NCBI GenBank assembly: GCA_933207985.1
Contig: OW240916.1
Location: forward strand, 321,004,363 to 321,068,362
Length of the DNA stretch: 64,000 nucleotides
DNA from: Pelobates cultripes
Taxonomy: Eukaryota > Chordata > Amphibia > Anura > Pelobatidae
Direction: 5' to 3'
Position numbers and translations under genes: made by a program. The first letter of the stretch is position 1. Each line of letters begins with the position of its first letter. Below, piece after piece: positions 1 to 10,655 of this stretch. Under the pieces are notes generated by a model. It saw only the letters and a list, made by a program, of their open reading frames with translations. It had not been told where the DNA came from and ran no database searches.

Positions 1-3000
1 AGAACCTTGTAAGGGCCTATGTAACGAGGGGCAAATTTCATGGAAGGAACCTTCAAGCGGATGTTTCTGGTACTCAACCACACCTTATCACCCAGGGCAA
101 AAACCGGAGCCACCCGTCTCCGTTTGTCAGCGTGTCGTTTGAACACCATGGAATTCTGAAGAAGAATTCGTCGAGTCTGATCCCACAACTTTCTCAGATT
201 GGCGACATGAACATCAACAGACGGTACCCCTTGGGAAGGGGAAACCGACGGAAGAATGGAAGGATGAAAGCCATAATTCAAGAAAAAGGGGCTAGAACGA
301 GTAGAATCACAAACGAGATTGTTGTGCGCAAACTCTGCCCAAGGAATCAGACCAACCCAATCGTCCTGGTGTTCAGAAACAAAACAACGCAAATATTGTT
401 CAATCTTTTGGTTGGTGCGTTCGGCAGCTCCGTTGGACTGGGGATGATAGGCAGATGAGAAATTCAACTTGATGCCTAAGTGAGAACAGAAAGACTTCCA
501 AAAGCGGGAAACAAATTGGGAACCTCTATCAGAAACAATTTCAGAGGGAATACCATGTAAACGAAAAATCTCCCTCGCGAATATCTCAGCTAATTCGGGA
601 GACGAGGGCAGTTTAGGCAAGGGCACGAAATGAGCCATTTTAGTAAACCTGTCAATCACCGTGAGAATAACAGTATGTTTTTTAGAAACAGGCAAATCGA
701 CAATGAAGTCCATAGCCAAACAGGACCATGGTCTCTCGGGAATTTCTAAGGGGTGCAAAAGCCCACATGGGAGCGCATGAGGTTGCTTAGTCTTCATACA
801 GACAGCACATGCCCCGACGAAATCCCTTATATCCTTACGAAAAGAAGGCCACCAGAAATCTTTAGAAATCAGGGAACACGTTTTGCGTATGCCGGGGTGC
901 CCAGCAACTTTACTGTCATGAAAGCAATGCAGCAGTTCCACTTGGAGCTCAGGAGGAACGAAGTACCGAGCCCCAGGAACAGGTTTGGGAGCTAGATGTT
1001 GTACTTTCTTGATCTCAGCAAGCAACGGCGAGTGTATCCTGACACACGTGTTGGCAATAATATTACACTTGGGAACGATAGAAGACAAAGCTGCTTCAGA
1101 CACCGTAGAAGGTTCATGTTGGCGGGACAATGCATCTGCCTTAGAGTTCTTAGAACCAGGTCTATAAGTGAGCACGTAATTGAAATGTGTAAGGAACAAG
1201 GACCAACGAGCTTGCCTGGCGGACAAGCGCTTGGCCTCCCCTATATAGGACAAATTCTTGTGATCCGTCAAAATAGTAACCGGGTATAAAGTCCCTTCCA
1301 ACAAATGTCTCCATTCCTTTAAAGCCATAATGACCGCTAACAGTTCCCTGTCACCAATGTCATATCTACTTTCAGGCCCAGATAATTTCTTGGAAAAAAA
1401 ACCACATGGATGTAACGGTTTATCCAAACCTAGCCTTTGGGACAAGATAGCGCCTATACCTGTCTCCGAGGCGTCTACCTCGAGTAGAAAAGGCAAAGAG
1501 GTGTCAGGATGAACTAATATCGGTGCTGAGGCAAAATGTTCTTTGAGTGTTTTGAAAGCAGAGAGAGCCTCTGTAGACCAAGTCTTGGTATCAGCACCCT
1601 GTCTAGTCATATTGGTAATAGGAGCAATAATAGAAGAGTAACCTTTAATGAAGCGCCTATAATAATTGGAGAATCCGATAAACCTCTGAATGGCCTTGAG
1701 TCCCCTGGGCAATGGCCAATCTAAAATCGATTGGAGTTTAATGGGGTCCATCCTAAATCCGTCTCCAGAAATAACGTAGCCAAGAAAGTTTATCTGAGAT
1801 TGGTCGAAGCTACACTTTTCCAATTTGCAGTACAATCCATGTTGTAACAGTTTGCGCAGTACCCTTCTGACTTGTCTGTGGTGAGTCTCAATCTCTCTAG
1901 AGTGTATTAGTATATCATCCAAATATACTATAACGCATTCATGCTGAAATTCCCTAAGAACCTCATTAATTAGGTCCTGGAATACTGCAGGTGCATTGCA
2001 AAGCCCGAAGGGCATTACCGTGTATTCATAGTGGCCATAACGGGTATTGAAAGCTGTTTTCCATTCGTCTCCCTGCTGAATTCTCACCAAGTTATAAGCT
2101 CCCCTCAGATCTAACTTGGTAAAAATCTTGGAGCCTTTCAGTCGATCAAAGAGCTCAGTAATCAAAGGAATAGGATAAGCATTTCTAATAGTTATCTTAT
2201 TCAAGCCCCGATAATCAATGCAAGGCCGTAGAGTGCCGTCTTTTTTATCCACAAAAAAGAAACCGGCCCCGGCCGGAGAAGAAGATCTCCTAATAAATCC
2301 TTTGTCTAGGTTTTCACGTATGTACTCCTCTAGGACTAAGTTCTCCTTAGTGGATAAAGGATATACCGTACCCCTCGGAGGCATAGTACCAGGCAGGAGT
2401 CTAATTTTACAGTCGAAGGACCTATGTGGAGGTAAAGTATCAGCCTTCTTTTTGTCAAAGACTGCCTTTAAATCCAGGTACTGAGACGGTATCTGTAAAT
2501 CTGTAGATTGGGAAGAGTTAACCGGGGCGTCAACCATGCAAATCGGTGAGACTTTCTGTAAACATCCTCTCTGGCAACCCTGACCCCAGGAGACTATCTC
2601 ACCCAGTTCCCAGTCAATAGTAGGGTTATGCTTCTTAAGCCAGGGATACCCCAAGACTATTGGAACTGAAGGAGATGAGATCAGCATGAGGGATATTCTT
2701 TCCTCGTGTAGGATACCAGTGGTTAACTTAATTGGTATGGTTTCACGAAAAATAACAGGTTCAGATAATGGTCTACCATCTATGGCCTCAACGGCCAAGG
2801 GTGTATCCCTTAGCTGAGATGGGATAGAATGGTTAGTGACAAAGGCTTGGTCAATAAAGCTTTCAGCTGCTCCGGAATCTATCAAAGCCATAGCATTTAG
2901 TACTCCCTTTTCCCAAGCTAAAGAAACAGGTATCAGAAGCCTATGATCTTTATAATCATATATAGAGGACAAGATAGAAACACCCAAGGCCTGTCCTCTT

Positions 3001-3026
3001 GAGAAACTTAGGTGCGAGCGTTTCCC
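1..3026 (-). CDS. pol: Gypsy Pol polyprotein (protease, RT, RNase H, integrase), partial
   Basis: Manual translation finds no stop codon from just after the TAA at 3033-3035 down to base 1, about 1,000 codons, and the frame leaves the window. Domains in order: aspartic protease with a DSGA motif near 2870-2890; reverse transcriptase with the YLDD box at 1911-1925; RNase H with a TDHKNL motif near 1250-1275; integrase with an HHCC zinc-binding segment near 760-935, followed by the DDE core (SDRGSQF, then a downstream glutamate). The frame is -1 relative to the knuckle frame of gag, so expression as a Gag-Pol fusion through the slippery site at 3020-3026 is expected. Openness across four domains suggests a young copy. 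Activity cannot be judged because the 3' end is missing. Confidence 0.88.
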
Positions 3027-3932
3027 GGCCGGTTAGGGCAATTTAGGCGTAGGTGACCTCTTATTCCGCAATACATACAAAGCCCCTCCCCTTCTCCTGT
3101 ACTGTCTTTCCTCTTCTGAGAGTCGAGTGTTACCTATTTGCATAGGTTCTGGGAGAGCTAAAGTAGTAGAATCAGAACTCTGAAATGAGGGAGCTAGTCT
3201 TATGGAGGATCTGCGGGTTCTATCCCGAGTATTCTGCCTCTGTCTCATACGTTCATCTATTCGGGAAATAAATGAAATCAAATCCTTCAAATTTTCAGGA
3301 AGTTCTCTTGTGGCAACCTCATCTAGAATCTCATCAGATAACCCGTTTATAAATACGTCCATATAAGCCTGTTCATTCCACTTGACTTCTGCCGCCAAGG
3401 ATCTGAACTCTAACGCATAATCCACGAGGGTTCGGTTATACTGTCTAAGACGTAACAGTAGTCTAGCTGCATTGGCCTTTCTTCCTGGGGGGTCAAAAGT
3501 TCTCCTAAATGCAGCGACAAAAGCATTATAATTGTAAACTAACGGGTTATCATTTTCCCACAGGGGGTTAGCCCATCTAAGTGCTTTGTCAATGAGCAAC
3601 GTGATTATAAATCCAACCTTCGCCCTGTCAGTAGGGTAGGCGTGGGGTTGTAACTCAAAATGAATACCTATCTGGTTTAAAAAACCTCGACAAGTGTCAG
3701 GAGAGCCGCCATAGCGTGAAGGGGAAGTAACACGGGAAGAAGCAGCCACTGTGGCTACCTCTAGGCCTGTACTTACAGGAGAGATAGATGGGGTACGCAT
3801 CTCCTCTGAGTGATTACTAGGACGAGATAGCAATGCTTGCAGAGCTAGAGCCATCTGGTCCATTCTATGATCCATGGCCTCAAATCTAGAGTCAGGAGAA
3901 CCGACCTGAGAGTTTGTACCTGCAGGATCCAT
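3008..3932 (-). pseudogene. gag: Gypsy gag with one-base frameshift before the zinc knuckle
   Basis: The likely start is the MDPAG methionine at 3932. An upstream in-frame ATG at 4151 lies in the LTR/leader and looks fortuitous. The capsid-like region (for example FELQPHAYPTDRAKVGFI) resembles sushi/RTL Gag, which multimerises and packages RNA. The open frame stops at 3033 without a zinc knuckle. The knuckle CMYCGIRGHLRLNC is present immediately downstream in a neighbouring frame. The simplest reading is one extra G in the G run near 3084-3087. Without it gag would run through the knuckle and stop at 3008-3010, past the slippery heptamer. Either this copy is mutated or the assembly has a homopolymer error. 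Confidence 0.78.
3020..3026 (-). promoter_or_regulatory. Predicted -1 ribosomal frameshift heptamer GGGAAAC
   Basis: In the frame that encodes the gag zinc knuckle the bases read G GGA AAC, an X XXY YYZ slippery heptamer. A -1 slip here enters the pol frame. The gag frame ends soon after at TAA (3008-3010). The same heptamer is the known frameshift site of PEG10. A downstream pseudoknot was not modelled. Confidence 0.75.
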
Positions 3933-3944
3933 TGGCCCTGTCGT

Positions 3945-4520
3945 AATGTCAGGATCGTGACAGGGATCCAACACGCAGAATACAAACAGGAGATAGGTAC
4001 GTATACCGGACCTTAGAATGGCCGGACTAACGTAAGGAGAAAGCAAAGAATGGTCAGAGACAAGCCGAGGTCGAGGGAACGAGAGAGTAGGTAAGCGAGA
4101 GACAAGCCGAGTCAAAAGGACAAGAGAGGAAAGCAGGGTCAAAAAATACAAGCCGAGTCAGGAACCAAAAGACAATAGAGGTAAGAGCACTGAGTGACCA
4201 GACTAGCTAGAACCACGACAGGGCAATGAATCATTCCACAAAACCCTCTTTTATACCTTGGCTCTTTAACTGTTGGCCCCGCCCCCAACGAGTCCTGATT
4301 CGTTGTTCGGCACTTGGTTGCCGTGATTGACGGGTCGGAACGTGATTGCCGTCATGACGTCGGCTACTGAGCGCCGCGTCATAAAAGGAGGCGGAGCTAT
4401 CGCGGCCGGCGTGTAAACGGCCGGGAGGACTGCGAGGATTGGGTGAGTCAGCCCCCCTAGGAGGATGGACGTCTAGGTGTCTAACCTCCTCCGAGGTAGA
4501 CACCAGAGGTAACCTGACAC
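3945..4520 (-). repeat. 5' LTR and leader of the gypsy element
   Basis: This is the non-coding stretch between gag and the CA repeat. It contains a TATA box with a long pyrimidine-rich leader. The outer boundary is placed at TGTCAGG near 4520 and the inner boundary is uncertain. The second LTR lies outside the window, so the limits cannot be checked by comparison. Confidence 0.5.
4244..4255 (-). promoter_or_regulatory. LTR TATA box
   Basis: Minus-strand TATAAAAGAGGG lies about 310 bases upstream of the gag start within the LTR. GC-rich sequence with a TGACGTC (CRE-like) motif near 4355 lies further upstream, consistent with an RNA polymerase II promoter. Confidence 0.6.
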
Positions 4521-4660
4521 ACACACACACACACACACACTTACAGGCAGACACACATACACACACACACACACAAAGTTACAGGCAGACACACACACAC
4601 ACAGTTACAGGCAGACACACACACACACACACACACACACAGTTACAGGCAGACAGTTAC
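4518..4660. repeat. (CA)n microsatellite with interspersed GTTACAGGCAG
   Basis: Runs of CA are separated several times by the short block GTTACAGGCAG, giving a compound micro/minisatellite at the outer edge of the gypsy LTR. Open frames over it are low-complexity. Confidence 0.9.
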
Positions 4661-4983
4661 ACACAGACAGTCTCACTGGAGGAGGACTGGATTTCCTGAA
4701 GTCCTTCTCTGAAGCCTGTGGAGAAGCAGAGATTCCATCTTGCTGCACCTCCTAACAGCAGCGGGTAAGGGCCATATTAAGCCCCGCCCCGGCTTTCGGT
4801 TTGGCTCCGCCTCTGATTTGGCTTAGCTCCGTCCCCACTTTACCTCACTGCCATGGGGCACTGTGCGGCCGTACAGCTCACACAGCCCCCTCCAGCTCCC
4901 AGACCAGGGTCATGGCACCCCCCACCCTGGTGACACCTGGGGCGGACCGCCCTCTCCTTAGTACGCCACTGGTTATGAGGATA
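4661..4983. other. Non-coding, with a hAT-like terminus near 4973
   Basis: No coding sequence was recognised. The segment ends in TAGTACGCCACTG; its complement CAGTGGCGTACTA looks like a hAT terminal repeat. No matching left end was found. Confidence 0.3.
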
Positions 4984-5240
4984 CGCTAGAAAAATAGGCT
5001 TTGTTTTCTTTAGAAAAAAGACACCTCAGAGAGGATATGATAGCACTATACAAATATATAGTACAAACCGCTATGTGCTAACCTGTTCATTAGCAGGAAT
5101 ATACAGCAGACAAGAGGTCATCCATTGAGACTGGAAGTTCAAATAAAATGCCTGGAAGAAAGGTGCTTTCACTTACAGCAAAGGAAAGGATTTTTTACAG
5201 TAAGAACAATAAAGACGTGGAATTCTCTGCCTAAAGAGGT
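4984..5240 (+). pseudogene. LINE reverse transcriptase C-terminal relic (CR1/L2-like)
   Basis: With in-frame stops, the plus strand reads SLEKRHLREDMIALYKYI, then a gap, then KVLSLTAKERIFYSKNN. This parallels the better preserved fragment at 20923-21222 (SLEERRDRGDMIETFKYI). Both correspond to the C-terminal tail following the RT domain in CR1/L2-type non-LTR retrotransposons. It is a 5'-truncated dead copy abutting the Tc1 relic. The clade is uncertain. Confidence 0.55.
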
Positions 5241-5379
5241 TGTCATCAGGTTGTTTTTTTGCATAAAATATATTGGATATAATTGATATGTATGTGTAGC
5301 AGACTCCATTCCCTTGTGTTCGGTTGTCCGTCCCCCCTTGTTCGTCTCCCGAATGACTGGTGTGTGGTCCCCCTTGTTA

Positions 5380-5800
5380 AAGGCACGGGGAATCTTGTGA
5401 AAATTGATGGCAGATGAATGCAGCATGTTATCAGAAAATACTGGCAGGCAATTTGCATTCCTCTGCACGAAGGCTGCACATGGGACACTCTTGGACTTTC
5501 CAGCATGACAATGACCCTAAGCACAAGACCAAGTTGACCCTCTAGTGATTACAGCAGAAGAGGGTGAAGGTTCTGGAGTGGCCATCACAGTCTCCTGACC
5601 ATAATATCATTGAGCCACTCTGGGGAGATCTCAAACGTGCGGTTCATACAAGACGACCAAAGACTTTGCATGACCTGGAGATATTTTGCCAAGATGAATG
5701 GGCATCTATACCATCTGCAAGAATTAGGGGCCTCATAGACCACTATTACAAAAGACTGCACGCTAACATTGATGCTAAAGGGGGCAATACACAGTATTAA
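5380..5800 (+). pseudogene. Tc1-like transposase, 5'-truncated
   Basis: Recognisable blocks of the DDE domain are QHDNDPKHK (second catalytic Asp region), then WPSQSPDHNIIEPLWGDLK (third acidic residue region), ending near NIDAKGGNTQY. The frame is open from 5564 to 5800, but a stop and a frame change near 5540 break it from the QHDND block. Tc1 transposases excise and reinsert the element at TA dinucleotides. This copy lacks the N-terminal paired-like DNA-binding domain and the first catalytic aspartate, so it is not functional. Confidence 0.85.
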
Positions 5801-6005
5801 GAACTAAGGGTATGCAGACTTTTAAACAGGGGTCATTTCATTCTTTTCTTTGTTGCCATGTTTTGTTTTATGATTGTACCATTCTGTTATGAATCCCACA
5901 AGAAATAAAGGAGCTGTGTTTTGCCTGCTCACTCATGTTTTCTTTAAAAATGGTCCATATATTACCAATTCTCCAAGGGTAAGCAAACTTTTGAGCACAA
6001 CTGTA
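5380..6005 (+). mobile_element. Tc1/mariner transposon relic, 3' half with terminal repeat
   Basis: The C-terminal half of a Tc1 transposase is followed by a 3' non-coding tail ending in AAACTTTTGAGCACAACTGTA, the usual end of a Tc1-family terminal inverted repeat adjoining a TA target. The left half, including the other terminal repeat and the N-terminal DNA-binding domain, is missing. The sequence before 5380 is unrelated. Confidence 0.85.
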
Positions 6006-7070
6006 CATAATATTATACACCAGGTACATAATATCATCATACATACACAATGTTTTCACATTTAAATGATTTTTCTTAGCAGAATGACACATTAAAACCT
6101 AAATACAAGCAATGTTCAGAGAAAAATCAAGCATAATGCAATTATGAGAGGACAGAGGTTAATATCATTACCATTTAGTGTAATAAACTGCCAAAACATG
6201 CAAGCCCAAGGCCTGTGAGATGAAAGTGGCACGTTTCTAGGCATGCACATTCTCAGTCTATTTCTGTTTAGTAAAGGGTCTCCATAGAGAAGTGCTGTGA
6301 CTACAGAGTGACAAAGTATCCGTGGGAGCCGCGAATCCATGTATAATATGGATTCATTCCGACAGATCTTTAGAAAACCATTCTATAACCCACAATACAC
6401 AGCTTTCCTGCTGTCAGCTGCACCGACTCACTATGAATCTCAGCCTGTAAAAGGAATCTGTTAGGGTAGCAATGCGCGAGTGGCTCGTTAGGTTTGTTAA
6501 GGTACAGCATTTTTTTAATTAGCATTCTACATGTTAAAGCTCCGGGAAGATGAGGCCAGCTTCTTTAATCAATTCTCTGTCAGTAAACGCCGTTTCAGTT
6601 TGCAGAACAATTACCCCGGAGAAACAAACAGGCATACAAATAATGGCTCCGACCGGGAGGGGAGGCAAAGGGCCAAGCCTTTCAAATGCCAATTTAGAAG
6701 GAATCAAATGAAAAATAAGCAATGAAAGAAGGCTCTGTTTTTTGTTTTGTTTTTTCAATTTATTGGATTTGTGTTATCTCTGTGCAAAAACATCCTAATT
6801 TAAAAGTATTTACTCCATCTGCAATAGCATTATTTATATCCATCCATCCATCACACTATTTATAATGGAGGGGGATGGAATAATTTCATTGCAATACACA
6901 GATTATATAATTGAGGTATTGCATGGATTTGTAAAAAGGTGTATGTATATGGCTGTAGGATCCTATCATACACTAAAGGTAGGGAAGAGTTTCTCATTTT
7001 ATTACGTATAGGTCAGCAAAAACTAGTTTTAAAGTGCAGTGTAAGAGACTGCCTGTTGGTGCCCAGGTGG
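6006..7070. other. Presumed PHF24 intron, no gene seen
   Basis: AT-rich unique sequence with a short CCAT microsatellite near 6838-6853. The small open frames on both strands show no recognisable protein. The final PHF24 exon was searched for here and not found. Confidence 0.5.
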
Positions 7071-7078
7071 ATCTAAGT

Positions 7079-7211
7079 CAGTGGTTCCCAACTCAGTCCT
7101 CATGGACCACCAACATTCCAGGATTTATGTATTTCCCTTTTTTATTGAAATGGAGATACTGATAAAACCTGGACTGTTGGTGGTCAATGAGGACTGGGTT
7201 GGGGACCACTG
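7079..7211. mobile_element. hAT-type MITE, 133 bp
   Basis: About 36 bp at each end form an inverted repeat starting CAGTGGTTCCCAAC on the left and its near-complement on the right. The element is flanked by the 8-bp direct duplication ATCTAAGT (7071-7078 and 7212-7219). TIRs starting CAG and an 8-bp duplication are hAT hallmarks. It has no coding capacity. The right target duplication lies 15 bases from the end of a PHF24 exon. Confidence 0.9.
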
Positions 7212-7233
7212 ATCTAAGTGGCTTGCTACTCAC

Positions 7234-7400
7234 CTGACATTACATGAGGCTGTTTCTTTAGACTGTTTGCGGAACCAGCTGTGCTGTACCCTCCGACACT
7301 CGCTGCTCCCAATCAGCCGGTCACTGTCCTGGTCAAGCGATACGAAGGTAGTGCGTGCTCGCTCCCTCTCTTTAGGTGTCAGCAACCGCAGCAGAGAATT
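7234..7400 (-). CDS. PHF24: PHF24 (GINIP) exon, C-terminal region
   Basis: Exon of 167 bp between an acceptor (GTACCCAG) and a donor (GTGAGT), starting in phase 0 and ending after 2 bases of a codon. It reads NSLLRLLTPKERERARTTF, and later SSECRRVQHSWFRKQSKE, matching the segment after the EF-hand-like region of vertebrate PHF24. PHF24/GINIP is a neuronal protein that binds active G-alpha-i and tunes GABA-B receptor signalling. The preceding exon (9247-9449) ends in phase 0, so the two join in frame. The next exon would encode the C-terminus and should lie to the left, beyond the gypsy element. A MITE occupies the intron just downstream of the donor. Confidence 0.88.
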
Positions 7401-7480
7401 CTGGGTACAGAACAGACGTTCGTTCGTTGGAGTGTTAAAGAATATATGAGAGTCTATTCACTAAAACTAAAATGGTGGTG

Positions 7481-7962
7481 AAGGATGAGTGAATTCAAAA
7501 TTGTCGACCAAAATAGCCAAAATGTAAAAACTCTCCAACCCTTCTAGATTAGCTTATTAGTCTGATAGCTGAATGAGTTCTGCTTGATTCCCAGTTTAGT
7601 GAAGACACCACTTTGCTGATTCTATGACAGTATGCTGGGGAAATCCAACATAAAATTATTATTATCACCTTAACCTTACTATGAATAATGTCTGAAAAGG
7701 TTTTTTTTTACATGAAAACGGGTCCTTCAGGACTGAAAAACCTATCTCAAAACATTTTACTGGTTTCTGCAGGAGCATACTGGACCAGTCACCGTAATTT
7801 CCATTATACGTTCCATTTTCAGTTGGGCTCCAAACAAAAAGGGAAATTTAACCTTCCCCAAGTCTGGGGAACCAAGGAAAAAACTCTATAAACTCAGCTA
7901 GTATGTCGACTGAACGGCACTTTTACCCAAAGCCAAATACTTCAGCAAACATAATAGACAGT
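7481..7962. other. Intron sequence, no feature seen
   Basis: Unique AT-rich intronic sequence between the PHF24 exon and the hAT insertion. One short open frame (7688-7891, plus) has no recognisable similarity. Confidence 0.5.
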
Positions 7963-7970
7963 CTTTAGAT

Positions 7971-8918
7971 CATAGGCGTGCGCACGGGGTGTGCCTGCGC
8001 ACACCCTAATCCCCGCGGCACGCGCTATGTGCCTCCCTCCGTGAGCAGGTGAGGGAGATCAAAGAGAAGACCCGGGGAGAGGACCCGGGGAGCTCTAGCC
8101 AGCAGCTCTGCCGGGTTCCTCTCGCGCGGTCGGATTGTTGCTGCGGTTACCGCGGCAACGTTCAGATCTCGCTAAAGTTTACTCTCCACTGGACCACCAG
8201 GGAAGGCATCAGCATGGTCCCCCCTTCCTTCTTAACATAAGGTAAGAAGGGAGGGGGGATATTAACTAAACAGCCCCCACACCCCACACGTTACACACAA
8301 ACAGCATTCACACACACACACTAACAACAACCTTAAACACACAGCACCCTCACACACACACACTAACAGCACCCTCACACTAACAACACCCTTACACACA
8401 GAATCCTCACACACACACACTAATAGCACCCTCACACTAACAACACCCTTACACACAGCACCCTCACACACACAGCAGACACTAACACCCTTACACACAC
8501 ACACAGTAACAGCACCCTCATAACACCCCTATACACACAGCACCCTCACACATACACACACAGAGCACACACTAACAGCACCCTTACACACACACACAGC
8601 ACACAATAACAACACCCTCACTCTAACAACACCCTTACACACACACTAACAGCACCCTTACACACATAGCACCCTTACACACACACACACAGCACACACT
8701 AACAGCACCCTTACACATACACACACTAACAGCACCCTTACACACAGCACCCTCACACACACAACACACAGCACACAGCACCCTCACACACACACACAAC
8801 ACACAGCACCCTCACACACACACACACAACACACAGCACCCTCACACACACACACTAACAGCACCCTTACACACAGACACACACAGCACCCTAACACACA
8901 CACAGCAGTATGTGTGTG

Positions 8919-8955
<37 letters not shown>

Positions 8956-9013
8956 CGTGTGTGTTTCTGCTTTAGGGGGCACACCCTTATACAATAGGCT
9001 GCGCACTCCTATG
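7971..9013. mobile_element. Non-autonomous hAT-like element carrying a CA-rich minisatellite
   Basis: The ends form a terminal inverted repeat, CATAGGCGTGCGCA on the left and the complement of CATAGGAGTGCGCA on the right. They are flanked by the exact 8-bp duplication CTTTAGAT (7963-7970 and 9014-9021). The interior has a GC-rich segment (7980-8270), then a long CA-rich array and an AT run. There is no transposase. The 8-bp duplication supports hAT-type integration. It lies in the PHF24 intron between the exons at 7234 and 9247. Confidence 0.85.
8280..8951. repeat. CA-rich minisatellite with (TA)n end
   Basis: Irregular tandem units built from ACACAGCACCCTCACACACA and ACTAACAGCACCCTTACACA run through the interior of the hAT-like element. 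They end in a TATA dinucleotide run at about 8928-8951. Long cysteine/valine-rich open frames over it are artefacts of the repeat. Confidence 0.9.
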
Positions 9014-9246
9014 CTTTAGATCTTAATGTCACCATAGATACCCCTTGCAAGGAGTGCTGTAGCCTTTTGGAGTTTTTGGAGATACTTTAGACAACACCAT
9101 ATGATGTTTTCCATACGATGGCTGTAGAATCACTGGACATCCCTGAAATTTCTAAACCAAGAAAACTGAAGGTTTAGTGAATGGCTCCTTATCAGATATG
9201 GCGAAGGCAGCCGTCTGACCTGCCCAGAATGTAAAGACGTACTCAC

Positions 9247-9449
9247 TTGTGAGCGTAACTTTTGCAGCAGACAGATGGATTCATGGGAGAGGAAATCTGC
9301 CCATTCGATTTGTCCTTTCTTCTCACTGTCCATGGATGAGAACTGCAGAGTGGCCTGTTCCTCCAGCTCATCGCTGAGCTGTTTCTCCTGCATGCGCCGG
9401 TTCACCAGGTGTTTGTAATGCAGGAAGTCATCCAGGGTCAGTGGGCACT
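9247..9449 (-). CDS. PHF24: PHF24 (GINIP) exon, EF-hand-like region
   Basis: Exon of 203 bp with acceptor CTCTCGCAG and donor GTGAGT. Two bases complete a split Glu codon from the upstream exon and 67 codons follow. It reads ECPLTLDDFLHYKH, then LSDELEEQATLQFSSMD, then GQIEWADFLSHESICLLQ. The Asp-rich helix-loop-helix pattern corresponds to the EF-hand-like part of PHF24 after the PHD finger. Splice phases fit both neighbouring exons (phase 1 in, phase 0 out), strong evidence for a real and probably functional gene. The reading frame is open beyond the donor, so an open-frame search overextends it to 9130. Confidence 0.92.
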
Positions 9450-10651
9450 CTGCGAGAGATAGAAATCACATTGATAAATAGGACATCGCCAGCTGGTAAC
9501 TATCCTAGCCAAGCACACAATGATACAGAGATGTATTCCTTCTACAGAGGAAGGAAGACGTTCTAGTGGATTTCTGAATGATCTTTTTCCAGAGCGGTCT
9601 CTGAGACAAAATATAATATCAGGGGGGTGGGGGGTTACCCCAAAAATATGTAACTCAGAATGATAAAGTAATACCAAGAAAGGTGCAATGTGCTCTGTGT
9701 CACGGGTTTGTAAAGAGAGACAGATAGAAACAGTAAACCAATTACCGTCCGTCTGCTTTCAAAAACCCTTTCAAATCAAGAGAATTTGCAACAAAGGTAA
9801 ATTTCTATTCTTTGTATTTTCTCATTACTGTTTTTGCATATTTTAACAATATTGAAATAACGAAACAAACAAGAGGTTGGCTGCTGCAGCGCCTCTTTCA
9901 AATCATAAGAAACGTATTTATATAATCATCGGAAATAGGGGAGAAAATATTGTAACCGCATGGAAGGATTGACATCTAGAGAAGACAAACAAGGAATGCA
10001 AATATCACAGAACTTATATATCTGTCAAAAGGGGTGAAGGACCTTAAAAATGATTTCTAGATAGAAAATGAAAATTCAAAAAATCCCAGGACGACCATGA
10101 AATAGACATCGAAACATAGGAAATAACAATGATATCTAACCAAATATTCCACCTCCCTGTGAGAATGTAACTATCTCTGGATAGGAATATTATCTTATTT
10201 AATCTAGGAAGAGACAAACAGAGTTCTAGTGGGAGATGTAGCCAGATTCAACCTCACATGACCTAACATTCCCAGTGTTAAATTGTACCAAGCTAAGGAG
10301 CATCTTGAATTATCAGGAATAAAATAGCATTTTTACTTAAAGGACCACTTCACACATAGAGCACTTCAGCTGGCTAAAGTGATTTGTATGTCTGGAGTCG
10401 GTCATATTTGTGACCGTTTATAAAAGTGCAGATTTCAATAGGAATCAGCATTTTTATAACTGAGGGCAGAGGTTTTCTACTGTATGCATTAGATCCACAG
10501 CGCTAATCGAAGTGTCAGACTCTGCCTTCCCCTCTCTCAATAAGTCTGAATTGCATGTGATTGCCATGAGCTGCGCATGAGCATCCAGCATAGTGAGAAG
10601 CCGAGGCTGCAGAAAAAGAGGTGAGCTTGCAAAGGCTGCAAAATGCTCTTT
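9450..10651. other. PHF24 intron, no gene seen
   Basis: Intronic AT-rich sequence without recognisable coding potential. A motif TTAAAGGACCAC near 10337 may be one end of a degraded TTAA-type transposon. Confidence 0.5.
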
Positions 10652-10655
10652 TTAA

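Larger units (their letters stand above)
1..4520 (-). mobile_element. Ty3/gypsy LTR retrotransposon, sushi/PEG10-like, 3' part beyond window
   Basis: Read on the minus strand, the order is LTR with a TATA box, gag with a capsid-like region, a CCHC knuckle, then protease, reverse transcriptase, RNase H and integrase, which is the Ty3/gypsy order. The gag start MDPAG, the capsid sequence and the GGGAAAC frameshift signal resemble the sushi-ichi/Mart lineage from which mammalian PEG10 and RTL genes derive. The element runs off the left edge inside the integrase C-terminus, so a chromodomain and the 3' LTR cannot be seen. The right limit is inferred from a TGTCAG start of the 5' LTR against the CA repeat. 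It probably sits in the intron before the last PHF24 exon. Confidence 0.85.

Noticed and set aside
3933..4151. Upstream start of gag at 4151
   Set aside because: The added 73 residues fall in the LTR/leader after the TATA box; MDPAG at 3932 is the family-like start.
4439..4699. Frames across the CA repeat next to the gypsy LTR
   Set aside because: THTHTH low-complexity peptides only.
1..7000. Last PHF24 exon
   Set aside because: No match to the expected C-terminal sequence was found; presumed beyond the left edge.
10335..10360. TTAAAGGACCAC as a T2 MITE end
   Set aside because: Does not fit TTAAAGGRR and no matching right end was found.
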